Shown here piece by piece: positions 43,712 to 53,110 of a stretch of DNA of 64,000 bases (position 1 is the first letter of the stretch; each line of letters begins with the position of its first letter). The stretch is from Arsenicicoccus piscis (GTDB taxonomy: Bacteria; Actinomycetota; Actinomycetes; Actinomycetales; Dermatophilaceae). The translations under genes and the position numbers were made by a program. The stretch is taken from contig NZ_JAKZHV010000002.1 in assembly GCF_022568835.1 (NCBI RefSeq), positions 186,001 through 250,000 on the forward strand. The letters are read 5' to 3'. The notes below the pieces were generated by a model. It saw nothing but the letters and a program-made list of their open reading frames with translations, was not told where the DNA came from and ran no database searches.

Positions 43712-43752
43712 CGCGAGCGACCCCGCCGGGGGTTCCGACGGGGTCGCTCGCG
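43712..43752 (-). terminator. strong hairpin downstream of rplS
   Basis: Perfect 14-base arms (43712-43725 and 43739-43752; core GCGAGCGACCCCG) close a 13-base loop, 11 bases beyond the rplS stop. The GC-rich perfect stem without a T-run is the usual form of terminator in high-GC Gram-positives. It would separate rplS from lepB. Confidence 0.8.
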
Positions 43753-43762
43753 AAAGCCGGGT

Positions 43763-44122
43763 TCAGCGCGCGACGGGGGTCTCGCGCTTCTCCTTGATCT
43801 TGGCGGCCTTGCCGCGCAGGTTGCGCAGGTAGTAGAGCTTGGCGCGACGCACGTCACCGCGCGTGACGACCTCGATCTTGTCGATGATCGGGGTGTGCAG
43901 CGGGAAGGTGCGCTCGACGCCGACGCCGAAGGAGATCTTGCGGACCGTGAAGGTCTCGCCGATGCCGCCACCGTGGCGGCGGATCACGACGCCCTGGAAG
44001 ACCTGGATGCGGGAGCGGGTGCCCTCGATGACCTTGACGTGCACCTTGACGGTGTCGCCGGCGCGGAAGTCGGGCTGGTCGCTGCGCAGGTTGGCGGCGT
44101 CGAACTCGGTGAGCTTGTTCAT
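43763..44122 (-). CDS. rplS: 50S ribosomal protein L19
   Basis: Protein L19 of the large subunit, at the interface with the 30S. The 119-residue sequence has [45 protein letters not shown] and [21 protein letters not shown], all conserved. ATG 44120-44122 starts MNKLTEFD. It lies downstream of trmD with a 217-base gap, larger than in many relatives, which may hold its own promoter, and ends at a perfect terminator hairpin. Confidence 0.97.
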   Translation of the reverse strand: MNKLTEFDAANLRSDQPDFRAGDTVKVHVKVIEGTRSRIQVFQGVVIRRHGGGIGETFTVRKISFGVGVERTFPLHTPIIDKIEVVTRGDVRRAKLYYLRNLRGKAAKIKEKRETPVAR

Positions 44123-44339
44123 GCTCGGATCGCTTTCTCGTGGTCGCCACAGGTCGCCACGTCCTCGGTGGGCTCGCGCGAGAGCGCGGTCCACGCTGGT
44201 CTGATGGGTGTGGTGCGCGAAGCCGCGTCGCCCGAGGACGACTCCCCCTGTGGCAGGGGCGTGCGCACACGCACCGCACCATTGTGCCAGAGCCGTCTGG
44301 GCCGGCCTAATCTGCGGCGTCCCCAGGTCTGGACGCGCT

Positions 44340-45464
44340 CTACTCGTCGGTGGGGCGACCGCGACGGGTGCGGGTGCCCCGCGGCGCTGCGGCCCGGACG
44401 TGCTCGAGCAGCCGGCGGTCCAGCCCCCGGTCGGCGAGGTCCGGGACCACCATGAGCCGCGCCAGCCGCCACTCGTCGTCCACCCGGCGCGCGCACACGG
44501 AGCCGACGAGGCGGCCGTCGAGACGCAGCACCCAGGTCTGCCACTCGGCCAGCGAGTCGGCGAGCCCCGCGAGCGTCTCGTGGTCCTGCGGACGCACGGC
44601 GTGGGTGAGGGTGAGCAGCTCACCGAGGTCAGCGGGGGTGGCTACCTGCAGGGTGCCGGACGCGGGGTCGGCGGCCGCGCTCGGGGCCAGCAGGTCGGGC
44701 CGGCGCTCGGCGGTGCGGTCGAGCCGCTCCTGGTGGCGCCAGGCGGCGATGGCGCCGTGGTTGCCCGAGAGCAGCACCGGCGGGACGTCGCGCCCGCGCC
44801 ACGACGCCGGCTTCGTGTAGACCGGGTACTCCAGCAGGCCGTCCTCGTGCGACTCCTCGACGAGCGACTCGGCGTTGCCGACCACCCCGGGCAGCAACCG
44901 GGCGATCGCCTCGACCATCGCGAGGACGGCCACCTCTCCCCCGTTGAGCACGTAGTCGCCGAGCGACACCACCCGCACCCGCCCGTCGAGGGCCTCGCGT
45001 GCATGGTCGTAGACCCGTTCGTCGATCCCCTCGTAGCGCCCACACGCGAACACCAGCCAGGGCTCGGCGGCCAGCTCGTGGGCGAGGGCCTGGGTGAACG
45101 GCTCACCGCCCGGCCCCGGCACGAGGAGCAGCGGCAGCGCCGGGCCAGGGTGGGCGGACGAGCCGGCGTCGAGGTCTTGGCCCTGGTCTGGCACGGGGTC
45201 CTGGTCGAGGGCTTGGTCTGGATCCTGGTTGCCGCCGGAGGCCACCACGGCATCGAGAGCAGCAGCCCACGGCTCCGGCTTCATCACCATGCCGGCGCCC
45301 CCGCCGTAGGGGGTGTCGTCGACGGTGCGGTGCCGGTCGGTGGTGAACTCGCGCAGGTCGTGGACGTGCAGGTCCAGCAGCCCCTGGACGCGGGCCTTGC
45401 CGATCAGCGACAGGTCGAGCGGGGTCAGGTAGTCGGGGAAGATCGTGACGACGTCGACGCGCAC
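44340..45464 (-). CDS. trmD: tRNA (guanine-N1)-methyltransferase fused to a GNAT domain
   Basis: Residues ~1-265 are TrmD, which methylates G37 of tRNAs next to the anticodon and prevents frameshifting. Visible are [38 protein letters not shown], the knot region [14 protein letters not shown] and [12 protein letters not shown], and [17 protein letters not shown] 20-odd-residue insert rich in Asp, Gln and Pro (from ~residue 79) is unusual. Residues ~275-374 form a GNAT-like domain ([57 protein letters not shown]). At 374 residues it is far longer than the usual ~240. Confidence 0.93.
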   Translation of the reverse strand: MRVDVVTIFPDYLTPLDLSLIGKARVQGLLDLHVHDLREFTTDRHRTVDDTPYGGGAGMVMKPEPWAAALDAVVASGGNQDPDQALDQDPVPDQGQDLDAGSSAHPGPALPLLLVPGPGGEPFTQALAHELAAEPWLVFACGRYEGIDERVYDHAREALDGRVRVVSLGDYVLNGGEVAVLAMVEAIARLLPGVVGNAESLVEESHEDGLLEYPVYTKPASWRGRDVPPVLLSGNHGAIAAWRHQERLDRTAERRPDLLAPSAAADPASGTLQVATPADLGELLTLTHAVRPQDHETLAGLADSLAEWQTWVLRLDGRLVGSVCARRVDDEWRLARLMVVPDLADRGLDRRLLEHVRAAAPRGTRTRRGRPTDE

Positions 45465-45466
45465 GC

Positions 45467-46015
45467 TCAGTCCTCGAGGTCGAACAGGCCGGCAGGCGCG
45501 TCGACGACGACCCGTCCGCCGTCGACGTCCACGACGGGCACCAGGGCCTCGACGAACGGCACCAGCGCGGTGCGCCCGTCCGCGCGGCGGACCTCGAGCA
45601 GGTCCTGGGCGGGCCGGGTGTGCAGGGCGATCACCTCGCCGACCGCTGCCCCGGCCGGGTCCTCGACAGCCAACCCGACGAGCTCGTGCTCGTAGAAGCC
45701 GTCGTCGTCCGCGTCGTGCTCGGGCTCCTGCTCGACCTCGACCTGCAGGCGGGTGCCGCGCAGCGACCCGGCGCCGGTGCGGTCGGGGATCTCCTCGAAC
45801 GCCACCAGCCAGATGCCCTGGTGCACGCGGGTGGAACGGATCGTCAGGCGTCGCGGCACACCGGAGCCCGGCGCCGAGAGGGTCTGCAGCACGGCGCCGT
45901 CGGCGAGCCGCGTCTGCGGGTCGTCGGTGTGCAGCTGCACGGTCACCTCACCGCGCAGGCCGTGCGGCTTCCCGATGCGCGCCACGGTGCGCAGCTCGTC
46001 CTCGGATCGGCTCAC
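45467..46015 (-). CDS. rimM: 16S rRNA processing protein RimM
   Basis: Assists maturation of the 3' head domain of the 30S subunit. The 182-residue protein has [21 protein letters not shown] at the N-terminus and a PRC-barrel-like C-terminus ([42 protein letters not shown]). An acidic insert ([12 protein letters not shown]) lies between the domains. It ends two bases before trmD, which it precedes in the transcript, and starts after a perfect hairpin. Confidence 0.94.
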   Translation of the reverse strand: MSRSEDELRTVARIGKPHGLRGEVTVQLHTDDPQTRLADGAVLQTLSAPGSGVPRRLTIRSTRVHQGIWLVAFEEIPDRTGAGSLRGTRLQVEVEQEPEHDADDDGFYEHELVGLAVEDPAGAAVGEVIALHTRPAQDLLEVRRADGRTALVPFVEALVPVVDVDGGRVVVDAPAGLFDLED

Positions 46016-46060
46016 GGTCGGCTCCTCGCTCGTGCGGAGTGTGGGTTCTTCGGCAGGGAC

Positions 46061-46100
46061 GCCGCAGGGGCGCGCCCGGTGATGGACGCGCCCCTGCGGC
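46061..46100 (-). terminator. perfect hairpin between khpA and rimM
   Basis: Arms GCCGCAGGGGCGCG (46061-46074) and its exact complement (46087-46100) close a 12-base loop. It lies 42 bases past the khpA stop and 45 bases before the rimM start. It may end the rpsP-khpA transcript or trim expression of the downstream rimM-trmD pair. Confidence 0.78.
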
Positions 46101-46142
46101 GGAGTGCTCTACGGCCTCGACGCTCGAGGTCCGGGGACGGTC

Positions 46143-46385
46143 TCAGCGCACCCGGTCGGTGTCGACGATGTCGACCCGCACCGGCTTGCCACCCGCGAGC
46201 GCACCCATGACGGTGCGCAACGCGCTGGCCGTGCGACCGGACCGGCCGATGACCCGGCCGAGGTCGTCGGGGTGGACGCGGACCTCCAGGACCTCGCCGC
46301 GGCGGAGCTCCTTGCGGCGCACCACCACGTCGTCATCGTGGTCGACGATGCCCTTGACCAGGTGCTCGAGGGCCTCCTCGAGCAC
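46143..46385 (-). CDS. khpA: KH-domain RNA-binding protein KhpA
   Basis: An 80-residue single KH-domain protein. The RNA-gripping loop reads GRVIGRSGRTASALRTVMGAL (GxxG as GRSG), preceded by VLEVRVHPDDL. In other Gram-positives KhpA works with KhpB (Jag/EloR) as a global RNA chaperone affecting cell elongation. Full length, with ATG 46383-46385 two bases after the rpsP stop. The rpsP-khpA-rimM-trmD order is the usual one. Confidence 0.93.
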   Translation of the reverse strand: MLEEALEHLVKGIVDHDDDVVVRRKELRRGEVLEVRVHPDDLGRVIGRSGRTASALRTVMGALAGGKPVRVDIVDTDRVR

Positions 46386-46387
46386 GA

Positions 46388-46900
46388 TCAGGCCTCGGCC
46401 TTCTCGTCGGTGGCCTCAGCGGCCGGAGCCTCGGTGGACTCGGCGGGCGCAGCAGCCTCGGTGGACTCGGTGGACTCGGCGGCCGGAGCCTCGGTAGGCT
46501 CCGCAGCCGGCTCGGCCTTCTTCTCGGCCTTCTTGCGCGGGGTCTCCTTGGGCTCGAGCTCGGCCTTCTTGACGGCCTCCTCGTAGAGCGCGCGCTTGTC
46601 GGGGCGGGGAGCGGCGACCTCGAGGGTGCCCTCGGCGCCCGGCAGGCCCTTGTGCTTCTGCCAGTCACCGGTGACCTTCAGCAGAGCGAGGACCTGCTCG
46701 GTCGGCTGGGCGCCGACACCGAGCCAGTACTGCACGCGCTCGCTGTCGATCTCGATGCGCGACGGCTGCTGGGTCGGGTGGTAGATGCCGATCTCCTCGA
46801 TCGCCCGGCCGTCCCGCTTGGTGCGGGAGTCCATGACGACGACGCGGTAGAACGGTGCACGGATCTTGCCCATGCGCTTCAGGCGGATCTTGACGGCCAC
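46388..46900 (-). CDS. rpsP: 30S ribosomal protein S16
   Basis: S16 stabilises the 5' domain of 16S rRNA. The first ~85 residues carry the full domain: [40 protein letters not shown] and [20 protein letters not shown]. The C-terminal ~75 residues are a low-complexity Glu/Ala/Lys/Pro tail, which extends the protein to 170 residues and is common in Actinomycetota. GTG 46898-46900 is chosen because AGGAG precedes it and homologues begin AVKIRL. A longer frame upstream has no support. Confidence 0.96.
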   Translation of the reverse strand: MAVKIRLKRMGKIRAPFYRVVVMDSRTKRDGRAIEEIGIYHPTQQPSRIEIDSERVQYWLGVGAQPTEQVLALLKVTGDWQKHKGLPGAEGTLEVAAPRPDKRALYEEAVKKAELEPKETPRKKAEKKAEPAAEPTEAPAAESTESTEAAAPAESTEAPAAEATDEKAEA

Positions 46901-47024
46901 GTAGGTGGTCTCCTGTTTCTTCGTTGTGAGTCGCGGCCAGACCGGGTGGGGAACACGCGGGGTGCCGTGGCTCGGGGGTAGGCGTGCAGGCAGCAAGAGG
47001 GACCGCGCGCACGGGTACAAGGAT

Positions 47025-49793
47025 CTATTCTGCCAGATCGTCGGGGGGGCCCGAGACCGCGTCGATGTCGTAGACCTCGGGGATGTCCGACACGCGCTGG
47101 TACTCCCCGAACAGGTGGCCCTGGGCGTAGTCGCAGCCCAGCTCGCGCATGACCTGGTAGAGCTCGACGGACTCGACGCCCTCGGCGACGACGTTGAGCC
47201 CCAGGGTCTGCGCCATGGTGATGACGGCCGACACCAGGGTGCGATCGGCCCCGCTGTAGGCCGCGCGGACCACGAGCGACCGGTCGATCTTGAGCAGCGT
47301 GAGCGGCATCCACGACAGGTGCACCATCGAGCTGTGCCCGGTGCTGAAGTCGTCGATGGCGAGGCCGGCGCCGGCGCGGGCGATCTCGAACAGGCAGCTG
47401 GCCTCGGTGGAGGCGGCGTGCACGAACGACCGCTCGGTCACCTCGACGACGACCCGGTCCATGGTCAGGCCCGCCGCGCCCACCCAGCCGGACAGCTCGG
47501 CGGCCAGGTCCTCCCGCCGCAGCTCGCGGGCACTCAGGTTGACGGCGACGAACCACGGCTGGTGGGCGGCGGCCAGGTCGGCGAACGCCTGCTGGGTCAC
47601 CAAGGCGCCCAGCTGGTCGACCAGACCGGACTCCTCGGCGATGTCGATGAACTCGGCGGCGGGCACCACCCGGTCGCCGTCGAGCAGCCGCGACAGGCAC
47701 TCGACGCCGACGACGGCACCATCCGCGAGCGAGACGATGGGGTCGTAGGCCGCGCGGACGCGACCCTCGGCGATCGCGCGACGCAGCTCCAGCTCTACCT
47801 CGAAGCGGCGCAGCGCGGCCCGTCGGTCGCTCTCGCCGAACACCCAGACCTGGCCACCGCCCTCGGCCTTGGCGCGATGCAGCGCGGACTCGGCGTCGCG
47901 CAGCAGGTCGTGCTCCTCGACGAGCTCGGCGCGCGGACCGGCCGGCCCGACCTGGACGACACCCACGCTGGCGTCGGGGCGCACCGGTCCGAGCCCCGGC
48001 ACGTCGACCGGCTGGCAGATCTGCCCCTGCACGTCCCGAGCCAGCTCGATGGGGTTGATCTCGTCGGCGCTGTCGACGATCACCACGAACTCGTCGCCGC
48101 CGAGCCGCGCCACGGTGGTGCGTCCCGGCAGCCGCAGCGCCCCGGTCTCGAGCCGCCGCCCCACGGCCGTGAGGAGCACGTCACCGGCGCGGTGACCGTG
48201 CGCGTCGTTGACCACCCGGAACCGGTCCAGGTCGACGAAGGCGACCGTCCGCCACCCGCCGGGCAGCAGCGGCATCGCGAGGCGCTCGACGACGGCCTCG
48301 CGGGAGAACAAGCCGGTCAGCTCGTCGTGCGCGGTCCGCCAGGTGAGCTCGGCGGTGCGCTGGCGCACCAGGGTCCGGAGCTGCTCCTCGCGGACGATGG
48401 CCTTCTGCAGGTCGCTCTCGAGCAGGCCGTGGCGCAGGCTCGTCACCAGCTCGGCGACGCGGGTCGCGGTGACGTGCCGGTCCTCGAGGCGATCGGCGCG
48501 CTTCTGCTCCTGCAGCACCTTCAGGGCCCCGAGCAGGTCCCCTGAGTCGGTGAGCGCCTGCGCGAGCAGGTCGTAGACATCGTTGCGGATCCGTCGGGGC
48601 AGGCCGCTCACGGCGTGGTGGTCGGCCAGCGCCGCGAGCGACCCCTCAGGGTCGCCCAGTCGCTGGCGGGCGCGGGCCAGCGCGAGCGACGTCTCGACCG
48701 GCACGAGCCCGTCGGCAGCCTGCTCGGCCTCGGCGAGGGCTTCGAGATCCGTTGCGGCGTAACGGTCTGCGAAGTGACTCTTGACGTCGGCGACCAGCAG
48801 CCGGAACGGCACCGGGGACAGGTCGGTGAGCTCGACGAGCTCCGCAGCCCGCTCGGCCGCCGCGAGGGCCAGGTCGAGCCGGCCGTTGTCCACGAGCAGC
48901 CGAGCCTGCTCGGCGTAGATCGGGGCCTGGACACCGGGCGGCGTGGAGGGCCCGACCCGGTCGAGGGCGCGCTCGAGATAGGGCAGCCCCAGACCGGGCT
49001 CCCCCACGGTCCGCATCAGCGCGGCCAGCAGGATCTCGACCTCGCCCTGGAGCGGGTGAGCGGCCTCGGCATCCTGCTCGGCGGCGTCGCTGAGCCGGCG
49101 GGCGGCCCGGTCGAACTCCTCGCGCGCCATGGCGACCGCACCGCTTCGAGCGGCGACCGTAGCCCGCACGGCACCGGTCAGCTCGTGCTCGGGCAGCCGC
49201 TCGGCGACCGCGTCCTGGGCGCGCTCGGCCGCGACCTCGGCCTCGTCGATCTGGCTGGCCGCGAGCAGCGCCCAGGTCCGCACGGCCTCGCACTGCGCGA
49301 CGAAGAGATGGCGCCAGGCGGGGTCGGCGACGGCGTCGGCCAGGGTCAGCCCGCGGGTGGCGAGGCGCAGCCCCTGCTCGGCGGTGCCCTCGCGCGCCGC
49401 GAGCAGGTCGGTGACGATGCCGACGACCGGCTCGAGCCACGGCGCCCGCTCGCCGGTGGTGCGGGCGGTCGTCGAGGCCGGCGTCCGCGTGGTGCCGCGG
49501 GTGTCGGCAGCACGGGTGTCGGTAGGTCGGGTGTCGGTAGCACGAGTGCCTGCGGCGCGGGCCCGGTCGACGACGGACGGCAGCGGCGTGGGACCCCCGT
49601 CGCCCTGCTCCCCGGCGGCAAGCGTGGCCGCGACGCTCAGGGCGTCGAGCTGGCGCTGCACCCGCCGCACTCGCATCTGCACCTCGGTGGCCACCTGAGC
49701 CGTGGCCACACCCTGAGCCAGACTGCCCGGGGTCTTCGAGGCGCCCCGCGCCCGGGCGCGCGCACCAGGTAGCTCCGTGGGTCGAGGGCTCAC
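47025..49793 (-). CDS. GGDEF and EAL two-domain c-di-GMP signalling protein
   Basis: A ~922-residue protein with a disordered Thr/Ala-rich start, a helical tetratricopeptide-like region (residues ~100-450), then GGDEF and EAL domains. GGDEF is intact ([29 protein letters not shown]), which suggests cyclase function. EAL is altered: ECLSRL replaces the EALxR signature, and DDFSTGHSS replaces DDFGTGYS, yet [24 protein letters not shown] and VVAEGVE remain. The phosphodiesterase half may be weak or regulatory. GTG 49791-49793 is the likely start; a TTG 19 codons upstream is possible. It lies alone, between rpsP and the accessory island. Confidence 0.88.
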   Translation of the reverse strand: MSPRPTELPGARARARGASKTPGSLAQGVATAQVATEVQMRVRRVQRQLDALSVAATLAAGEQGDGGPTPLPSVVDRARAAGTRATDTRPTDTRAADTRGTTRTPASTTARTTGERAPWLEPVVGIVTDLLAAREGTAEQGLRLATRGLTLADAVADPAWRHLFVAQCEAVRTWALLAASQIDEAEVAAERAQDAVAERLPEHELTGAVRATVAARSGAVAMAREEFDRAARRLSDAAEQDAEAAHPLQGEVEILLAALMRTVGEPGLGLPYLERALDRVGPSTPPGVQAPIYAEQARLLVDNGRLDLALAAAERAAELVELTDLSPVPFRLLVADVKSHFADRYAATDLEALAEAEQAADGLVPVETSLALARARQRLGDPEGSLAALADHHAVSGLPRRIRNDVYDLLAQALTDSGDLLGALKVLQEQKRADRLEDRHVTATRVAELVTSLRHGLLESDLQKAIVREEQLRTLVRQRTAELTWRTAHDELTGLFSREAVVERLAMPLLPGGWRTVAFVDLDRFRVVNDAHGHRAGDVLLTAVGRRLETGALRLPGRTTVARLGGDEFVVIVDSADEINPIELARDVQGQICQPVDVPGLGPVRPDASVGVVQVGPAGPRAELVEEHDLLRDAESALHRAKAEGGGQVWVFGESDRRAALRRFEVELELRRAIAEGRVRAAYDPIVSLADGAVVGVECLSRLLDGDRVVPAAEFIDIAEESGLVDQLGALVTQQAFADLAAAHQPWFVAVNLSARELRREDLAAELSGWVGAAGLTMDRVVVEVTERSFVHAASTEASCLFEIARAGAGLAIDDFSTGHSSMVHLSWMPLTLLKIDRSLVVRAAYSGADRTLVSAVITMAQTLGLNVVAEGVESVELYQVMRELGCDYAQGHLFGEYQRVSDIPEVYDIDAVSGPPDDLAE

Positions 49794-50013
49794 GGCGCCA
49801 GTCTCGCACCGTTGACAACCGTCTGTGCTCGTTTGACGCCTGTTCGTCAAGACAAATCGTCCGAACAGGGGAGAGCCTTCCGCACGCCGGCGCTCCCCCG
49901 TCCAGCCGGAACTGCCCCCGGCTCCGCCTGTGAGTCGCGGAATTAGATGGCGCGGCTTCGGCGGTGATAGCCGTCGCGCGGCGACAAGACACCCCGCGAC
50001 GGCACAAGCGATC

Positions 50014-50085
50014 GGTTCGCATTTCGTGGCATGCCTCGGTTCGCATTTCGTGGCATGCCTCAGTTCGCATTTCGTGGCATGCCTC
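50014..50085. repeat. three tandem 24-base units
   Basis: Units at 50014, 50038 and 50062 are nearly identical (one base varies at each first position); the unit begins GTTCGCATTTCGTGGCATGC. The block lies at the 3' end of the hydrolase gene, whose stop codon is formed at 50084-50086 by the last unit. Each unit holds GCATTTCGTGGCATGC, which is partly self-complementary. It marks the left edge of the accessory island and its function is unknown. Confidence 0.88.
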
Positions 50086-51115
50086 AGTGGGAGTCTGCCA
50101 CCTGATCGAGGAGCCCGCGGTATGAGTCGATGACGCAGTCAGCCAAGAGAAGGCGCGGCCAGAACACCCCCGTGACCACGCCGATGAACTCGGAATCGTC
50201 GACGATGGGGCGCGCCATAGAGTGCACCGCGTCAACCCATGTGACCTTGACGTCTCCGCCGAAGATTTCAAGGTAAACCTCGGCAGTTTCGTGGACGTCG
50301 ACGTTTCGGTCATGCTCGCCGGCCAGCAGTAGCCAGGGTATGTGACGTGTGGCCGCTCGGGCGAGATCGTTTGTGGCATCGGCGCGGAAGTTGCGTTGGG
50401 CGAATCCCCACCGCTCGCGGGTCATGGGGTTGGTCTCGGTGGTCTCACCGAGATATTCTTCGTAGCTTGCCCCGCGCTCTAGGAGCGCATGCGTGTTGGT
50501 GCTTGCGGCTTGTGCGCGGGCGCGCTGTTTGGCATCTGCGCCCGCGTGGTCGAGTTCCGCTTGAAGGTTGAATTGCCCCTGCCTCAGCCAGTTGATGGCG
50601 GTGCCGACTGCTACAACGCCGTCAATGTCGTTGCGGTCGGCGACCACCGCGGGGAGTACCCAGCCTGCTTGGCTTGCACCCCACAGGACGATCGTCGACG
50701 TCGGAACGTCCGGCTGCGCCTTGGCCCAGTCGATCGCAGCGCTTACCTCCGCGGCGCGGTCGGGAAGACTCTGCGTGAGCCAGTCGCCATCCGACCTGCC
50801 GACGCCGGGTTTGCTCCATGAGAGCGTCGCGTACCCGCTGGCGGCCGCGCCCTCGAAGAACGGGTCGTAGAGTCCGTTCTGCGTTGCATCGACGGGACCG
50901 TCCCCATGCACCATCACAACGACTCCGTGAGCCTCGCCGCTCGTGGGCGTCGTCAAGACGCCCGACAAGCTGCCAGCGGCCACCGGGATCTCAACCTGAC
51001 GCTCATCGAACGCAAAGGAGTTGCCGACTAGGGCGACCCCAACAGCACCCACAGTAACGACCAGCCCGGTCACGGCCACGATGGTTACCCACCGGATAAG
51101 TATCTTCATGTGCAC
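50084..51115 (-). CDS. membrane-anchored alpha/beta hydrolase
   Basis: A 343-residue protein with an N-terminal signal-anchor (IRWVTIVAVTGLVVTVGAVGVAL) and an alpha/beta-hydrolase domain facing outside. The oxyanion-region VMVHGDGPVD and the nucleophile GASQAGW (G-x-S-x-x-G) are clear. The acid is probably Asp in LLAGEHDRNVDV and the base His in VDAVHSMARP. The family (BAAT/dienelactone-like) includes esterases and peptidases; the substrate is unknown. The start is in an AT-rich stretch shared with the divergent GNAT gene. Codon use seems less GC-biased than in the core genes, in keeping with acquisition. Confidence 0.84.
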   Translation of the reverse strand: MHMKILIRWVTIVAVTGLVVTVGAVGVALVGNSFAFDERQVEIPVAAGSLSGVLTTPTSGEAHGVVVMVHGDGPVDATQNGLYDPFFEGAAASGYATLSWSKPGVGRSDGDWLTQSLPDRAAEVSAAIDWAKAQPDVPTSTIVLWGASQAGWVLPAVVADRNDIDGVVAVGTAINWLRQGQFNLQAELDHAGADAKQRARAQAASTNTHALLERGASYEEYLGETTETNPMTRERWGFAQRNFRADATNDLARAATRHIPWLLLAGEHDRNVDVHETAEVYLEIFGGDVKVTWVDAVHSMARPIVDDSEFIGVVTGVFWPRLLLADCVIDSYRGLLDQVADSH

Positions 51116-51123
51116 GATCGTAC

Positions 51124-51732
51124 ATGATTCGATATTATCGATGGATGGAGATTACTATCGGGCGCGGCTTCTCCGCGACGGAGCGGGGTCGAGTCGCCGC
51201 TCTCTACTGGGCGGCCTTCAGTCGCAAACTTGGCCCCGCCTTCGCCTCAGTAGAACGCGGTCTGAGCGTCGTGACGGCGTCGCTCCGGTCGGACCGAACC
51301 CTCATTGCCCGGTCTGGCAACAATCTCGTAGGAATGTGCGGCTTCCACCGCGACGGCGCAGGCGCCGTACCTGTGACCTGGCGCTCTCTGCGGGCCAGCC
51401 TGCCCTGGCTCGCCGCGGTACGGGCCACGCTCGTACTCAGCCCCTTATCCCGTGGAGACATGGATGACACGTTGGTGCTCGATGGGATCTGTGTGGACGG
51501 CGCGAGCCGGGGCCGGGGGACAGGTACCGCCCTCCTGGAGGCTGCCGTCGAGCTCGCCCGCAGTGAAGGCCTGCGCTCTGTTCGCCTGTCGGTCGTGGAC
51601 ACGAACCCTCGTGCCGAAGCGTTGTATCGACGCCGTGGGTTCGAGCAGGTCGCGACGGGGTCGATGGGCCCACTGTCCAGCGTGTACGGTTTTGATCGCT
51701 ACACGACCATGGAGCGGAGAGTCAACGCGTGA
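51124..51732 (+). CDS. GNAT family N-acetyltransferase (accessory island)
   Basis: A ~195-202-residue acetyltransferase with LDGICVDGASRGRGTGTALLEAAVELAR (acetyl-CoA loop R-G-R-G-T-G) and SVVDTNPRAEALYRRRGFEQVAT. The start is uncertain: ATG at 51124, 51142 or 51145 are all in frame, and the latter two have GATGGATGG before them. Substrate unknown. It is divergent from the hydrolase with only nine bases between start codons in the longest form, and overlaps the PaaX-like gene (GTGA), so these two form an operon. Confidence 0.83.
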   Translation: MIRYYRWMEITIGRGFSATERGRVAALYWAAFSRKLGPAFASVERGLSVVTASLRSDRTLIARSGNNLVGMCGFHRDGAGAVPVTWRSLRASLPWLAAVRATLVLSPLSRGDMDDTLVLDGICVDGASRGRGTGTALLEAAVELARSEGLRSVRLSVVDTNPRAEALYRRRGFEQVATGSMGPLSSVYGFDRYTTMERRVNA

Positions 51733-52523
51733 GCAGTCGGATCGCAGGACGCACCATCGTCGAGGCGTTCCTCCCGATGAGCGGGAAGGCGCCTCTTGCG
51801 CCCGTATACGACACGGCGCACCTTCTTGGCACCGGCGATCAGCCCGTCCGTCTCGCGATCCGTCGAATGCAGGCAGCCGGCGAGCTGACACAAAGCGGAC
51901 GCGGACGCTCAGGCACGCTTCAACTCACCGATACCGGACGTGGGCGCATAGACCGAGATCGATCCGCACTCGCCCTAGCCTTCACACAAGATGCCGGGCG
52001 CCTGCAGTGGGATAGCTCGTGGAGTCTCTACACGGTCGGTGCACCAGAGCGCGAACGCGCTGCCCGTGACTCACTACGCCGAACCCTCCTCGCCTCCGGC
52101 GCCGCCGCGCTTGCCACCGGCACCTTTCTGAGTCCACACGATCTCCGGCCACTCTTGGACCCGGCTATGGGGCGGTACGTGATCTCAGCAACCGCGAGGG
52201 ATCTCAACATTCGAGGCGTCACAGATCCGCTGGCGATCGCGGAAGAGCTCTGGCCCGCCGGACCCATCGACGCCGCATACGACGTCATGGACGCAGCCAT
52301 CAAACAAGACGACCCCACCGCCCATTCTGACGTCCGACGTATCCTCCTCGCCGACGCCCTCGAAGCCGCGCTCCGCAATGACCCCCTCATCCCCCTCGAC
52401 CTGCGCCACTCTCCCTGGCGACCCACCACGCTCCGCCGAAAATGGCTCGCACTATGGAACGACATCGCGCCATCAGCTGCATACTCGTCATGGGGCACCA
52501 CCGTGACCGTGCCTGCAGTTTGA
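51729..52523 (+). CDS. PaaX-like transcriptional regulator
   Basis: A 264-residue protein laid out like PaaX, the repressor of phenylacetate degradation. It has an N-terminal winged helix (IRRMQAAGELTQSGRGRSGTLQLTDTGR) and a central domain with LQWDSSWSLYTVGAPERERAARDSLRRTLLASGAAALATGTFLSP. The C-terminal segment is PLIPLDLRHSPWRPTTLRRKW, close to the P-x-L-P-x-x-L-x-P-x-x-W motif. No phenylacetate genes are nearby, so its target is unknown; it may control the upstream GNAT or the divergent hydrolase. Confidence 0.76.
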   Translation: MSSRIAGRTIVEAFLPMSGKAPLAPVYDTAHLLGTGDQPVRLAIRRMQAAGELTQSGRGRSGTLQLTDTGRGRIDRDRSALALAFTQDAGRLQWDSSWSLYTVGAPERERAARDSLRRTLLASGAAALATGTFLSPHDLRPLLDPAMGRYVISATARDLNIRGVTDPLAIAEELWPAGPIDAAYDVMDAAIKQDDPTAHSDVRRILLADALEAALRNDPLIPLDLRHSPWRPTTLRRKWLALWNDIAPSAAYSSWGTTVTVPAV

Positions 52524-52741
52524 GCCAACTGCGGTCGTGGACCTGTCCGTAATCGACCGTTCATGAGTCAGCCGGCAGCCTCGTCGATTAGGTCGGCGAG
52601 TCGTGTCTCACGACCTGTGGCTTTCGCCGTTATATGGCGGGGTTCTGTCGACGCTCTGTGGCGGCATCGGGGCCTGACCCCGGTTCTTGGACACGCTGAA
52701 TCCAGCACGTGGTGCTGGGGAAGCGAGATGATCCGAGAATC

Positions 52742-53110
52742 ATGGCTAGGAAGAACTATTCCGAGGAGTTCCGTCGTCAGGCCGTCGACTTGTACGAGTC
52801 CACCCCGGGTGCCACGGTCCGCGGCATCGCCGAGGACCTCGGCATCGTGCGTGGCACGCTGCGGGGTTGGCTCGAGGTCTACGGGACCGGCAAGAAGACC
52901 GCTGCTGACGGGACGTTGACCTCCAGCCCACTGCAGTCCAGGCCGTCGAGGAAGAACTCCTCGGCGCCCGAAGGTGAGACGCCGGAGCAGAAGATCGACC
53001 GACTGGAGGCCGAGAACGCGGCGCTGCGGGCCGAGACCACCAAGCTCACCACCGAGCGGGAGATCCTGCAGCGGGCGGCCAAGTATTTCGCCGGGGAGAC
53101 GCGCTGGTGA
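52742..53110 (+). CDS. IS3-family transposase OrfA
   Basis: A 122-residue DNA-binding component. N-terminal helix-turn-helix: RKNYSEEFRRQAVDLYESTPGATVRGIAEDLGI; C-terminal leucine-zipper-like helix (EQKIDRLEAENAALRAETTKLTTEREILQRAAKYFA) for dimerisation. It ends in TGGTGA, where the stop overlaps the GTG of OrfB, so the two may be made by re-initiation or by frameshifting into a fused OrfAB. Confidence 0.92.
   Translation: MARKNYSEEFRRQAVDLYESTPGATVRGIAEDLGIVRGTLRGWLEVYGTGKKTAADGTLTSSPLQSRPSRKNSSAPEGETPEQKIDRLEAENAALRAETTKLTTEREILQRAAKYFAGETRW

Noticed and set aside
44123..44339. L19 leader RNA regulatory motif upstream of rplS
   Set aside because: No convincing conserved hairpin pair could be drawn by eye in this 217-base gap.
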